From Ipomoea triloba (lineage: Eukaryota > Streptophyta > Magnoliopsida > Solanales > Convolvulaceae): a stretch of 64,000 nt of DNA. Shown piece by piece: positions 1-12,815 of the stretch. Location: positions 1,896,053-1,960,052 of the forward strand of contig NC_044929.1 in the NCBI RefSeq assembly GCF_003576645.1, given 5' to 3'. A program made the translations under genes and the position numbers. Each line of letters opens with the position of its first letter. Within the stretch, counting starts at the first letter, position 1. The notes below the pieces were generated by a model. That model was given only the letters and a program-made list of their open reading frames with translations. It made no database searches and was not told where the DNA came from.

Positions 1-44
1 ATTGTTATTAATATTATTATAAGTTTTATTTGATTATTACATAA

Positions 45-102
<58 letters not shown>

Positions 103-135
103 ATGAATGTCCTTATTATTATTATTATTATTATT
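1..135. repeat. AAT/ATT microsatellite hairpin
   Basis: A run of AAT units (about 43-68) is followed directly by a run of ATT units (about 69-101), so the tract is self-complementary. A second ATT run follows at about 112-135. No gene is seen. Reading frames through it are Asn or Ile homopolymers and are not real. Confidence 0.85.
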
Positions 136-350
136 ACATATTTTATAAGGGTATTTTTGTCTTTTAAAACATATTTCATTTCTATTCCTTAAACCAACCA
201 AACACTGTAATATAATTCTTAAAGTCCATTCCTTCCGCGAACCAAACAATAGAATAGAATTCCTATTTTATTCATTGCCTATTCCATTCCTTATGGAATA
301 GCATTCCTATTACCTCAAAATTCATTCCGTGAACCAAACGTGCTGTAAGA
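136..350. mobile_element. Degenerate MITE-like remnant
   Basis: Three short motifs of the form ATTCCnnnnGAACCAAAC recur in this stretch, with GGAATAG-type inverted partners. This pattern is common in old hAT/Harbinger-type MITEs of plants. Ends and target duplication could not be fixed, so the class is a guess. Confidence 0.35.
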
Positions 351-1295
351 GTGTGAAATATCCTTAAAAAAAGGCTTCTTCCTAGTTTATATGACATCCA
401 ATTGAATCTCTCCCTTATTTCCGATTTAAACACATTCCTACCTCGTGTTGAACTTCCAATCCCACCACCGTCCCCCCTTCCATTTTCTCTTGATTGTCTT
501 ATCAATTCTCTTTAATTAATTTCTCTCATTGTGGACTCTCAAATCCTTGTTTGTGGCATATTTCCCATAGTGGAGATATTACTTTGTGCTTGAGGATCAA
601 ACCACTTAACTCTTATCGCCAATTTTCCGAGAGAACGATATCTAGTATAAGGATACCCTCTTATACAAACCACACCCCACTATACCACTTCCATCAATTT
701 ACTTTATGCTTGTAATGAACCATAATTCACAAACTATGTTACACAGAAATAGAAAACGAAAATGGGTAATTAAAATAAGAAATACATGATGTGAAATGCG
801 TGGAAAAAATAAAAATGTATAAAATATAAGTTTGTATTTATAAATATTTTTCTTTAAATATTTATAAATATTAATTGTATAATAGTTTCTTTAATTTTTA
901 GAAACAAATTAAATACTTTTATTTTTTAAAATTATGAAAATAGTTTTGAAATGTTTTATCATATATTCATATGTCATTTTTAAAGTTTGCATGCCTTGAA
1001 ATATTACTTTTTCTGAAAATATAATCAAGATTCTGAGACCTAATAAGAAGGAATTGAAGTCTCAAAATCATGTGAAAATGAGAAAAACAAGTGATGAGAT
1101 TAAGGGTGGAGTCGGAGCATGTTACCTAGGAGTTCTCATGTGCTAATAATTTGTGGATGTCTGCCCTACAACTCTCACATGCACACATCATTACTTTTTT
1201 TTTTTTTTTTTTTTTGAAACACACACATCACATTACTTTACTTGGCCTAAATGGTTTGGCTGCACCACCATGCATGTGCGATATTGTGCATTACN

Positions 1296-1346
<51 letters not shown>

Positions 1347-1464
1347 GTTAAAATTTTATAAGAATATTTTACAAGTCTAAAATGTATTATAATCAATGAA
1401 CATGAAAATACAATGTGATAGAGTCAATTGAGACATGAAGAAAATCATTAACACTCGTTATAAA
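351..1464. other. AT-rich intergenic, no gene seen
   Basis: Low-complexity AT-rich DNA with two poly-T runs (about 1195-1215 and 1296-1343). The second begins right after a single N at 1295, which looks like an assembly join at a homopolymer. I see no coding signal. Confidence 0.6.
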
Positions 1465-1980
1465 ATGGATTATGGTTCACACAGTTGTATAGACCATGGT
1501 AATACATTACAAATGTGTATATTGTCAAATAAATCTATAGTAACATTAAAATAATATTTTATGGTTGCTATAATAAATCTATTGCGGGTATAAAATTAAA
1601 CCGAATAGCACATGTCAAACATATATGTATATTGTCAATTTGTCAAATGAACCTGTAATAGAATTAAAATGATACTTTAGTATTGCTATAATGAACATAT
1701 TATATTTATAAAATGAAACTGAAAAGCATAGCTCATACAAATATGTATATTATCAATTGAACGTATTTTGGAATTAAATTGATACTTTAGCGTTACTATA
1801 ATGCACTTATTGTCTGTATAAAATGAAATTGGATAGTAGATGCATAAAATATAATTAAAATAATACTTCAATGTTACTATAATATATAAAACTAGTGTGT
1901 GGAAAATGAAACTAAAATAGAGCTCATACCATGGTCGTCCACGTTGATGCATGGATCATGGTCCACAGTAAAATTTGTTG
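1465..1980. mobile_element. MITE with internal ~120-bp imperfect repeats
   Basis: The ends carry GACCATGG-like and ATCATGGTCCAC-like segments in opposite orientation. Between them about four degenerate copies of a ~110-130 bp unit recur. Each has TATGTATATTGTCAA, then ATGATACTTTAG, then CTATAATG, then ATAAAATGAAA. The GGTCCAC-type ends resemble those at 4318-4727, 12043-12228 and 15905-16159, suggesting a related group of small elements. No target duplication was confirmed. Confidence 0.4.
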
Positions 1981-3232
1981 ATAATTATCCGAGTGCAGAT
2001 TTTCCTCGTCTCAAAAAAAAAATAGTAGTTTAAAAAAAATATTTTTGTCTGATATTTCTCAGTTAATTGAGTGTTTTGGGATACAACTTTACTCCTTATT
2101 GATTGTAATTAGTCGGAAAAAAGTTGTATATCATTGCTTGTAATTGTAAATATAATGTAACAATCATCTTATGGATTAATTTTTTTTTTTTTTTAAAGGT
2201 AGGCTCAAGTTATAAGATCGATAGGGAATTTTGAGCAATTTCAATATGTACCATTTTGACCTGCATACATGTCAGTCATCATTCATCAACATAATTCCAA
2301 GAAAGAATAAATCCAAACAAACATTTTGTTATATTCAAATTAATATTGATCAAGTAATAAGAGCGTGTTCAATCATTTTCTTTGAAAGATTCATTCTACT
2401 TTCATCCAACCTACCAGAGAGGGACCATGAAAAGTTCATCACACTGACAATTGCCTCATCACAACAATGACCACTTTTTACGTAAGTGGCCTGGCCTGGG
2501 ACGCCCTGCATGTTAGAAATGATATCATTTACACAGTACAACTAATCCCTTTAAAACGAACACTATGTAGCGTGTTTGAGAGTGATGGTGCCATGGTGGT
2601 TAGGTCGATTTTCATTTGACCTAACTTTCATGGGTAGAGACTGATTAGTTATATTTGCTTTGGTTTGGTACACATTTAATCATTTATGGTTCATGGTTTC
2701 TTTTACAATACAATGAATTAATAGAGATGGTTCATGTTTTCTTTTACTATACAACGAATTAATGGAGAGACAAGAATTATGTTTTCACTATCTCCAATAG
2801 TTTTCTTTTATGAATAGTAATTCTGTCTAGTTATATTAATCCTTAAATATAATTGTAGCCCATTATAATATATTAAGGGTTTGTACCCTTTTGAATATAT
2901 TATTAATTTTCAATCCAAATTCCTAATATTAACCATGATTTTATGAAATTATCAATTTTTATTGTCATAATCAGCCACCAATCTTCAAGGCAAAAGCACA
3001 GTGATAGACCCTTTAGTTTAGAGTTCAAACATAGAAAAGAAAACTTAATTCATAGCCATATTTATCTCATAATAATCTTCTTTTTGAGATGCTATTACCC
3101 TCTTTTAAAGTTTATCTCATAGTTTTCAACTCTGATATAACAATAGCAATTTTATATTTATTATTGTCTACTTATGAATTAATTGACTCATCATTCTTAA
3201 TTTAAAAATAACCCGCACAAAAATTAAATATA

Positions 3233-3280
<48 letters not shown>

Positions 3281-3771
3281 TAAGTAATATAGAAATACTC
3301 TTTTTCAACTTTCAACATAAAGTAGGTAAATAAATGAAATAATTATTTTTCATGAAATCCTAAAATCCCATTTAATATCAACTTGGTGGTGTTGGGATAC
3401 TAAGTAAAAGAAGGAAAAAGACATGTCTTCTACTCTTCGCAATCAGTGTTTCAATCATCATTTTTTGTTAGTTATGTACCCATACGATGTAGCTGGCGAC
3501 ATCGTCAACATTACACCACAAAAATGACTTTCATGTTAACTTGAACTGCCATATCTTTTGGTTTACTTGGCAAATAATGATTTTCAATTATTTAACTGCA
3601 TATTCAGTTCGGTTGAAATAATTGTTCAATTAAAACAATATGTATGTTCATTTGTAATGTATAATGTCATTAGGGATGTGCAAACAAGTCCAAAAACTTA
3701 TGAATCAAACTAATTCATCCAATTTTCAAGTATTTCGTCCATTGAATTGTATGGTATTTACTTTGGTAACA

Positions 3772-3810
<39 letters not shown>

Positions 3811-4317
3811 AATCGATTGATCTAAACAGACTAAGCCACTAACTATTGATATCAATGCAATTACATTTAATAGCTAAGATGAAGAATCAATGGAAGCATT
3901 ATTTGAAATGAAAATTAAATTGCAATTGATCAAAATGAAATGAAATGTCACCAAAATGCTCTTAAAATGGCATTGTTTTCCTATATTACACAATTGCAAC
4001 CACAATTAGTCATTATTCCTAACTTTATGCAAATGAAGCTATTTTAACCATATAATAATAAGCTCAAAGGACTCCAATTATAGCACAAGATGCCTGCCAA
4101 AAACCCACAAACATAGTGTATTTGGCACTTACCATTAACTCATGCATAACAAAAGGTGGGCCTTTTCTCCAAGAAAAATAAGATACGTGATGAAAGTTTT
4201 ACTCTATAAATGTACACTTATCATTTCACTCTCAAATAATCATTAAATATATATTAGAATTATTTTTTAAAAAAACATTGATGAATTCCTGCGTTCTTAA
4301 TTGTGTTACTCTGTATT
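1981..4317. other. AT-rich intergenic with simple repeats
   Basis: No gene is seen. Contents: a two-copy ~42-bp tandem duplication at about 2690-2770 (GGTTCATG...TTTTCTTTTAC), an (AAT)n microsatellite at about 3230-3281, and an (AAAT)n tract at about 3770-3812. The rest is unremarkable AT-rich sequence. Confidence 0.6.
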
Positions 4318-4727
4318 TTACAATCATTATTGCGTGGATCTATGTGGACCACGATCCAAAAACACATAAAGTACATTATTATAACTCATAAAGTACATTA
4401 TTCAAACACATAAAGTACATTATTTTACCCCATAAATTTCATTATTCTAACATATAAAGTACATTATACATTATTCTAACTCATAAAATACATTATTCTC
4501 ACACATAAACTATATTATTCTAACTCATAAAATACATTATCTTACTCCAAATATTTTATTATTCTAATTTCTAACACAAAGTAAATTATTCTAACACATA
4601 AAATGCATTATTCTAACTCATAAAATACATTATCTTACCTCATAATGTTCATCATTTGCGCGAAGTAAAAAAATTTTACCATCAAAACAACGTCATTTTG
4701 GATCGATCCACACAATAATTTGTTGTT
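4318..4727. mobile_element. MITE filled by a ~22-bp minisatellite
   Basis: Terminal segments are inverted relative to each other: ATTATTGCGTGGATC at the left and GATCCACACAATAAT at the right. The interior (about 4365-4650) is about a dozen imperfect copies of a ~22-bp unit with core ATAAAGTACATTATT. The element at 12043-12228 has the same ends and the same AAAGTACATTATT core. Confidence 0.55.
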
Positions 4728-5640
4728 ATTTTAATGGGATAGTTTGACATATGAGAGGACTGGGTTCAACCCAATGATATTTGGGCCTGGTCTTTTTATC
4801 CTTGAATTAATATTTTTCAATTTTCGCAAGGGCGAGAAGGTTTGAGTGACTCATGAATTCATGATACAGGTGATCTATGAGCCTTGGGCCAAAACAATTT
4901 TTGAACATAAGCCTAGTTGATTGGATGAGGCAAATTATGCCATGGATAGATTAGGGTCTACTTGCATTGTTGATGGTAGCCTAATCCAAATAACATTCAA
5001 ATTATATTCGTAATTAACAGATTATGTATCTGTAATTAATAATTTAATAATTTAATATATTATGTATTTATAAATAAATTGAAAGTATATAATACGTTAA
5101 TTGTAGTAACACATAATTTATTAGTTGAAGCTACTTAATATGTTAACTGCATTTACATAATCTGAATATAATTTTTGATCAGGGTACACAATGTAAGATA
5201 GACCCTAGTCCATTGCAAATTATATTATGGACCATGAATACTATACTTTTCCTTATAAGTAACAATCAATTTATTTCTTGATTAATATTACATTTTCTAT
5301 CCTAAGTATTACATTTTTTTTTAACTCGGCCCGTCTCATGGATAAAGATCTTTGTAACATTATCACAGAAAGATCAAATATGAACTCATAAATTTTTTTT
5401 ATGCATTATTTGTAAATCGATTTTATTACAAATTAATCAAATAATGTTTCACAAGTGTATAAACATTTGTCTATACCATTATATATACATCTAGAATATT
5501 CAACCGAATAACTAAATGGAAAACATAGTATCAGCTTGATTTTTTAAATTATTTTTTGTTCAAAACAATGAAGAGCACAAGAAAATCGCAAAATTATTAC
5601 AACACCTAATAAATACAATTACCAAAAGTCCAAAGTGATA
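4728..5640. other. Intergenic, MITE fragment only
   Basis: No gene is seen. About 5315-5345 carries CCCGTCTCATGGATAA, a fragment of the family whose full copy is at 6857-7307. Confidence 0.5.
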
Positions 5641-5647
5641 CACTTAG

Positions 5648-5866
5648 ATTTTGTTTGGTAGAACTTATTTTAAAACTTATATCTTATTTTAAATTACAAA
5701 TAAACTATAAGGTCTGTTTTGTAAATCATGGAAAGCTTAAAATAATAATTTATTTTGAAACGCTAAATAAAGTAACGTTCCAAAATAAGTTAGTAGTTAT
5801 TAGCTTTTAATTAAGCTTTTAGATTTAAGCTAGCTTATAGGCTAGGTATGTCAAACAGAACTTATA
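5648..5866. mobile_element. Small MITE, hAT-like ends
   Basis: The left end (TTTTGTTTGGTAGAACTTA) and right end (GTCAAACAGAACTTA) are roughly inverted around an AT-rich core of TTTTAA-type repeats. ACTTA occurs at both flanks. Exact ends are uncertain. Confidence 0.35.
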
Positions 5867-5879
5867 AAGAAGTAGGGAA

Positions 5880-6255
5880 TTAGTTTTGGGGTAAAGAATT
5901 ATAATTTCACAGAAGAGGAATACGTAAGAATTCAAATTTTATTAGTCAGTAGGTGGGATAGAATTATTAAGGATTTTCATTCTAATGTTGGGTGAACATG
6001 GAAATTGAATGGGAATAAGTAATATAAAAGACCAAAGTGGCCATACAATTGTAATTCTTAGGGGAAAATGTAAAATTATTAGGGAAGGCAATTTGTTGAT
6101 CCTCACACTCTAACTTTTCTTTTAATGTATCATGGAATTATAATTTCTGAGGGGCAGATTTATAATTTTTTTCTCATCAAACTCTAAAATTTTTCCCTTC
6201 TTGAAATTAGCAAGAAAAGAATTACAATTATTTGTTGGATTTTATATATTAGGGA
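5880..6255. mobile_element. MITE copy related to the host element at 16500-17460
   Basis: The order of motifs here (GAATGGGAATAAGTAATATAAAAGACC, broken up: GAATGGGAATAAG then TATAAAAGACC then a CATACAATTG run) matches the right part of the element at 16500-17460 once the LTR insertion there is removed. It therefore serves as an unoccupied paralogue of that insertion site. Confidence 0.4.
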
Positions 6256-6856
6256 AGGCAAACAATATCCAACATCATTCTCAACCCAACATGCCATAGG
6301 GGTACGGTTGCCCAAAGTGGATTAATGGATTATATAGGGTTACAAGTTCCCTATTTCTAGAAGTATAAATATTACAAAGTAGTAGGTAATTAGCTAGGTA
6401 TACTTGTCCATGTATTATATTTGCCTAGTTAGGGTTGATAGAGTTGTATTAGGCCTTTTAAGAGAAATGTTAGAGATACATATATAGGTATTTATTATCC
6501 TACTTTATTAAAAAAAAAAATCAACTATTAGTTATATTTATAATATTTGGAATTATTTCACTCATATTTTAAAGTTTGAGAGAGGCATCAAATTCCTAAC
6601 TTTTGATGAAATGTTCAATTTCATATTATAATCTATGAAGGTTAGTTAGACATATTTGTCTTATTATTTGTAAGTGTAATACTAAATTAAGGATCATAAT
6701 GATATCATCACATATATCATTTGGAATACAAATAAAAACTATATGAAATTTTTTTAATAAGTATTTTCTAAGAAATGTTATGGTATGAAACACCAATATA
6801 TTTATAATATTTTACAATAACATAGTGTAATTGTACTATATATATATATATATATA
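6256..6856. other. Intergenic, no gene seen
   Basis: AT-rich sequence with weak LTR-like character at 6300-6470 and a TA microsatellite at about 6838-6856. Confidence 0.4.
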
Positions 6857-7307
6857 GGCAAAAATTTGTGTGAGACCGTCTCACCATTAGACGGGTCGGG
6901 TCGGGCCAATATGCAATTGTAACACTTATATGCACGAATGTCATACTTATATGCTCAAATGTAATACTAATCAGGAATAAAATTTTTGTTACTTATAAGG
7001 ATAAGTGTAATACTTTTAAGGGAAAATACAATACTTTTACATTTCAATTTAAAAGTATTACTTTTTTCCTCAAAAGTATTATATTTGCCCTTATAAGTAA
7101 GGGGCACTTGTCAACATTACTTATTATGAAAAATGTATTACTTTTTCTCTTATAAGTAACAAAAATTGTATTCTTGATTAGTGTTATATTTGAGCATATA
7201 AGTATGATATTTGCACATATAAGTATGACATTTGCAGGGTGCTTTGACCCGACCCGACCCGTCTCATGAATAAGGATCCGTGAGACGGTCTCACACAAGT
7301 GTGACCC
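6857..7307. mobile_element. TIR MITE, GTGAGACCGTCTCAC family
   Basis: Both ends contain TGTGTGAGACCGTCTCAC in inverted orientation, followed inward by GGGTCGGGTCGGG-type sequence. The middle holds repeated ACTTATA/TAATAC motifs in opposite orientations. It is embedded in TA microsatellites, so the target duplication is masked. A shorter relative lies at 62830-62996. Confidence 0.7.
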
Positions 7308-7424
7308 ATATATATATATACACACACACCTTTTGAAGTCATACTCTTCTTAAATATTTTATGTAGTACATGAGATAAGATTTACAACTTTAATCATACC
7401 CTAAAAATGCTATAGACAACTGAC

Positions 7425-7570
7425 TTGCGAGGACTTAGTTTAATGGTTCAAGAATGACTCTAAAAGTCTTGGTCTAGCTTTAGGGTTGGGATTCAATTCC
7501 CTAAAGCCATGGGGTCATTGGGAGAAACCTGAAGGCCAAAAAATTGAATTTTTATGTGCAGAATGTACAA
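7425..7570 (+). mobile_element. Possible SINE, tRNA-like head
   Basis: TTAGTTTAATGG resembles an A box and, about 60 bases on, GGGATTCAATTCCC resembles a B box of a pol III promoter. No clear poly-A tail or target duplication was found, so this is tentative. Confidence 0.3.
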
Positions 7571-8280
7571 ACAGAGACAAAAATTGGAGACTGATTGGAC
7601 AACTTGCGATTTACCTCCGGAACCCTTGGTAGGGAAACTAGTGGCTAACTAATTAGAATAACACATTATAATTGCAGTTTATATATTCATCTTGTATTAT
7701 TAGGTAGAAAGTGCAAGATACGCATTCAAATAGGATGGTTAAAATAGAAGAAAAATGAGTATTGGTCGGCTGCTGAAAATGACATTTTACCATAAAACTT
7801 CATGAACATTAATTTTGTTTGCAAGTTGTGTTTGAAGAATAGCCAGAAGAGGATCTCTAGGCAACGATGCTATTTAAATTTGTGAGTTATTTTAATTTTA
7901 ATACATATTCTCCAATAAGAAAAAATATTGGGTCATTTTCTAATTAATAAAGAAATGCACGTTGGGTTGAAAAATGTGAAACATTGATAAAGTTGAATTC
8001 GTGAACATAGATGACATTGACATTATTCATTTTGCCAACTTATCAATCTTTAGATCGAAGAGTTTGATCAAGAATTTACATTTTTATGAATAAGTCAATA
8101 ATATATAAATAATTAGAATCTTTAACTATTTATGTGTTAAAATTTTTGGATATTAGATATTTTATTTTTATTTTAAATTTATTAATAATATGTTGCACTA
8201 CTTTAATTTATTAGTATAATATCTTTAATAATGAAATAATTAATATTTATGCATATTAGCTACATGAAGGGAAAAGATGG
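7571..8280. other. Intergenic, no gene seen
   Basis: AT-rich sequence without recognisable genes or repeat ends. Confidence 0.5.
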
Positions 8281-8290
8281 AAGGAATTAT

Positions 8291-8786
8291 GAGTAAATAC
8301 CAATAGAGGTCCCCGACTTTGATGGCACCGCCACTTTTAGTCCTCAACTTTTAAATCAACCACTTTTAGTCCTCTTACATTTTGTTTCTAGCCACCTATG
8401 GCCCTTCCTTTATAATTTGACATCTAATGTCATTTTCTCAAGGGCAATTCAGTCATTTCATAATTAATGTATTAAGTATTATGTTTCCTCATCAGAATAA
8501 TTGAAGAAACCCTATTCTCCACTTTCCTTTGTTAACACTAAATTTTGGACTAAATGACTGAATTGCCCTTGAGAAAATGACATTAGATGTCCAATTATAA
8601 AGAAAGGACCATAGGTGGCTAGAAACAAAAAGTAAGAGGATTAAAAGTGGTTAATTTAAAAGTTGAGGACTAAAAGTGGCAGTGCCGTCAAAGTTGGATA
8701 ACTAAAAGTGATTAATTTAAAAGTTGAAGACTAAAAGTGGCGGTGCCATCAAAATTGGAGAACCTTCACTTGTATTTAATTTAGTC
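8291..8786. mobile_element. Mutator-like fold-back MITE with 10-bp TSD
   Basis: The two arms (about 8291-8460 and 8555-8786) are inverted copies rich in ACTAAAAGTGG/CCACTTTTAGT. The element is flanked immediately by identical 10-mers AAGGAATTAT (8281-8290 and 8787-8796), fitting the 9-10 bp duplications of Mutator-like elements. The right arm has an extra ~60-bp tandem copy of its end. There is no coding capacity. Confidence 0.8.
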
Positions 8787-9389
8787 AAGGAATTATCAAG
8801 TGATATATATGTGGATAATTAGACGACTACCCAATGACCCCATCCACGTCCTACAAGCAATATAATATTCCACCATGCAAGGGGGAGACAAAGCTAGAGA
8901 TCTAGAGAGAGAGAGAGAGGTGTACTCTTTTGAAGTGAAAGTGACATGTAAACAAACAGTCAAAAAGAGAAGAAATTTTGAATTTTTTGGAGAATTCAAA
9001 TATGTAAGGTTGGATATGATGTAGCAACTACCAAGCAATCGCTAGTTTTAGTATGGCCTTGCACCTTGCGAGCTCTACCCTATTGCCTATATAAAGAGAC
9101 ATTTTCTTTATTAAAAAAAAAAAAGAGTTAAAGCTTGTTTCCTTTTAAACTCTTTTTAAATTTAATTATTTTCCAATTTATAAAATAAAAAATTATTTGA
9201 AATTTTATAATTTTAATATAAAAATAAAAATATATGCAAATATCAAGTAGGGATAATATTCACCGTTGCCCATAAGTACGCTTTGATGGAAATATGTAGA
9301 TGGGAGTTAGAGTATGCACATAGTGAAAGTAAACTGAATAACGATGATAATAAAAATAGTAGTGTTGGTTGATAATTAAGCGATGATAA

Positions 9390-9589
9390 TCTCAAAGCTA
9401 GTATAGTGGTTGATTACTTGACCTCAAGTCAAGTCTGTAAGCAATAGGGTGCAAGATTGAACTCCAATTCAAATACCATTGGAGTTGGGCTCCCAAGATT
9501 GGAGTAGGGTGTGGATTGGGTTCATGCAACTCGAATTTACATTCTCTAATAACTTCCGGAGAAGAAAATTGGACATCCTCAANAAAAAA

Positions 9590-9620
<31 letters not shown>
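9390..9620 (+). mobile_element. tRNA-derived SINE with poly-A tail
   Basis: TAGTATAGTGG fits an A box and AGATTGAACTCC, about 50 bases further, fits a B box. The element ends in a long A-rich tail from about 9582, containing a single N at 9584. It differs from the TTGTGGTC family elsewhere in the window. Confidence 0.6.
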
Positions 9621-9639
9621 CAACAAACAAAGTTTGACA

Positions 9640-10330
9640 CGCAATGAAAAAGAAAAAACACAGCAATGACGCGCCAGCCGGCGCGTGCCCTGTAGCATGC
9701 ACCCGGCTAGGCGCCATTGTGCGCAAAACACAGGCCTGTGGGATTGTTTTTCCTATTTCTCTGTGTGCTGTTGGACCCACAAAAAATTGATTATTTATAG
9801 GGATAACTCATATTTTCTCTTTCCTCATCTTCCCTCCTCCACATCATCAATACTACTCTCAAAAACTGTGTTAAAATTCACTATTTTAGATGGCAAAAAT
9901 TATGTGGTGATAGGATGCGTATATAGGTAAGTGCTACTATCTATAAATGAGTAGACCGATAATGATGAGTGAGCAATTAATTAGGTGTGTAGTGCTGAAT
10001 GGGCAGGTAAGTAAAGACTGGTAGTAATCAGAAAGGAGACATAAATTGATTGGTATGTAACTATAAGTAAAGTGCATGTATATATTTATATATCTTTTTG
10101 TACTTACTTTTATAAAATATAAAACATGCAATGTTTTTTTTTTAAAGAAATTAAATCAGAATAATTCTCTCCGGCCTATAAGAGGGCGTTTAGTAGCTAG
10201 AGAGTTCTTACTTTCTCGAGAATTTAAAAGGTGGAAAATTATTTTCACGTTCGGTGGAATTTTTGATTTAGAAAAGTTTAGGTCAATTGGAATCACATTT
10301 CATTATATTAAACAATAAGGAAAATGTAAG
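9640..10330. other. Intergenic, GC-rich patch, no gene seen
   Basis: A short GC-rich patch at about 9668-9725 includes GCGCCAGCCGGCGCG. The remainder is AT-rich. No splice-supported coding sequence was found. Confidence 0.45.
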
Positions 10331-10339
10331 AGGAATTGT

Positions 10340-10745
10340 GAAGATAAAAGGATAGAGTAATTACTTTTGTATTAAAGTCAAACTCTTTACAATATGTCCC
10401 TGTATTTATACAAGATTAATGGGCTTTGAAAATAAAAGAAAGAAGAAATTAACAAATTTGATCTCAGGAAAACTGTCAAAACTACCCAAACAACCATATT
10501 TCTTTCCTAATATTGAAAAAGAAAACTCCCGCGGCAAATATGGACAGGATCTCTGAAGATCTCCGCTTAACCGCCTCTGAGCGCCGCACCCGGTCGGACA
10601 CCACAGTCAGACTGGCCACCATCAGGCAACCGAGCTCTGGCTGTCTCCTGGTTAGCGTAGTCGAATCATAGGCTCCTGATACCGAGGGCGCTCCCGACTA
10701 AATACCCTAGTTGGAGTATCCATCAGTTTTTGTAATACAATGCAT
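10340..10745 (-). mobile_element. Possible LTR remnant
   Basis: Reading the minus strand, a TATAAATAC-type box lies near 10395 and a GC-rich block (10530-10700) precedes it. This contrasts with its AT-rich surroundings and resembles an old Copia-type LTR. No second LTR, PBS or target duplication was identified. Confidence 0.3.
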
Positions 10746-11312
10746 GACCATATTTGATCCATCACATTACGCTATTAAACATGTCTTGTAGCTAAAATTT
10801 TAATTCTAAATTTTTTTAAACCTAAAGATATACATATCGACGTCAACTTTCCAGAAACAAAACAAGAAAAAAGGGTAAAAAATCTTGGTCGCAAATAGGG
10901 AAATGGCAACATAATAATTGTACTTCACTTCTTAGATCTTAGGTTCTGCAGAGGGCATGCAGCTCCTATATTCCTATATTATAGCCTTATAGGGCCCTAT
11001 AATGAATTTTTTTATAAAAAAAAATCACCTGATTTAATTTCTTTTTCTTGTCAAAAAACCTTCAATAATCTATTAAATCAAAACTAATATATATGTACAA
11101 GTCAGGAGAGTAGATCTCAAGTTTAAGAGAATCTCAACACTCAAAACCAACAATTGTATAAATAATAAAGGCACAATTTTATTTACGCTTAGATAAATAT
11201 ATCAAACTTTAAAAAAAAAAAAAAAAAAAAAGCCTAATCTAAACAAGAAAAGGGTATTGTCCAAATTACAACCACAAAATAGCCATTAACCAAGAACACA
11301 TCAAATTTACTA
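10746..11312. other. Intergenic, no gene seen
   Basis: AT-rich sequence with a poly-A run at about 11211-11231. Nothing else is recognisable. Confidence 0.5.
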
Positions 11313-11552
11313 AAAACTTGTGGTCTAGTGTCACCTGGTTGCACCTCCCATGTGGAAGGGGGTGAGGGTGGGTTCGAGCCTCAGTGAAGGCGCTGCTGTC
11401 TCTTTGTGTTTCAGTAGGTAACAAGTAACATAATCAGTAGTAGAGAACAGATACTACATTGTGTCTGTAGTAGCTGGGCTGTCTCTTTGTACTTTAATAG
11501 GTTGAGAACAGATACTACATTGTAACAGAGTCAGTAGTACTAAATAAAAAGA
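11313..11552 (+). mobile_element. SINE, TTGTGGTC family, duplicated tail
   Basis: It starts with CTTGTGGTCTAGTG (A box) and has GGGTTCGAGCCTC (B box) about 50 bases on. It ends in CAGTAGTACTAAATAAAAA. The tail part GAGAACAGATACTACATTGT occurs twice about 80 bases apart, so the copy carries an internal duplication. Related copies are at 12656-12815, 29175-29340, 33642-33828 and 63732-63898. Confidence 0.75.
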
Positions 11553-12042
11553 AAACTTTTGGAATATAATATGTGAGAATGACAGAAGGGCCTTTAATTG
11601 TGGCCTGATTTTCTTCTTCAAGTGTTTGAGTTGATTCAGTGTCCCAGTATGGAAAACAGGCAGGTCCAGTTACCATCAATGTCTCACCTGCTCCCACGTG
11701 ACATGGTGTCACCTTTAGATCAGAGCCTTTAGGTTTATCCTCATGCATATGCATGCACCACGACCAGGCCCCCAACCTTCAAACATGCATGCCATGGACT
11801 CCTTTAATTTGGTTTCTGATATGCATGGGGAAGTAAGCTTATTTAGAGTATATATACTTATTTAACTATATTTTCCCAAGTTAATTTCATTTTTTCCTGT
11901 TCAATTACAATGATTATTATTATTATTTAATTCTCATTATGAGGATATTAAGATTTTTAAAATTAAATTTAATAAAATAGCATTGTTAGAAATAGGTCTC
12001 TTTTCTTTTTTCTTTGTCCGAGTCAATCTACACACTAACCAA

Positions 12043-12228
12043 TCATTATTGCGTGAACCATAAATAAAAAGTACATTTTTAATATACTAAAAGTACATTA
12101 TTTTTGTACATAAAGTACATTATTTAAGTATTGAAACTACATTATTTTATATATACTATCAAATAATGTACTTTTAGTATAATAAAAATGTACTTTATAT
12201 TCATGGTCCACACGATAATTTGCCCACA
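12043..12228. mobile_element. Small MITE, AAAGTACATTATT core
   Basis: The ends are inverted copies: ATTATTGCGTGAACCATAAA and TTCATGGTCCACACGATAAT. The core has AAAAGTACATT repeats in both orientations, so the whole element can fold. It is the short relative of 4318-4727. Confidence 0.6.
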
Positions 12229-12655
12229 CCAATATCCCCAAGGTATTATGTTGAAAATATGTCTAATTCAATGCTTAATTGATAAGTATTCTATTCACAA
12301 GAATGAGTCATATCCAGCAATGTAGTTGAACTCTTTTTCTTTATTTACGTGGAAATGTTTTTTATCAATAAAAATATTTTGACTATTCAAATTTATGAAT
12401 TTAGTGGGCCATTTTTAACTTAGTAATATCAAAGAGTGATCTTATGGGGTAAAAAATGATGGGAAACAATCATTTTTTAAAGTTAAATACCACTCCACAA
12501 TCTCTTACCTACAAATTGATCATGTATTACATAGCCATTAGGTGGAGGTTGTGTTATCAAAATATAATGCTAACTGTTATGCAAATATAGGGAAATAAAA
12601 ATGTAGCGTTGCTACTTATAACTAGTGCTTAACTAGTAAGAAGACGTAATAGTAA

Positions 12656-12815
12656 GCATTTTTTTTAGTACTATTGACTCTATTACATTGTAATATATGT
12701 TTATCTATACTTTCTTAACCTGTTGAAGCATAAAGAGTCAATACCGCCTTAGTGTCATGACCTCCCATTTGGAAGAGCCACTACGTACAAACCACTTGAC
12801 CACAAGATTATTGGC
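12656..12815 (-). mobile_element. SINE, TTGTGGTC family, exact 9-bp TSD
   Basis: On the minus strand it begins GCCAATAATCTTGTGGTC and ends in AGTACTAAAAAAAA. It is flanked by identical 9-mers TAATAGTAA at 12647-12655 and 12816-12824. The B box region is partly degraded in this copy. Confidence 0.8.
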
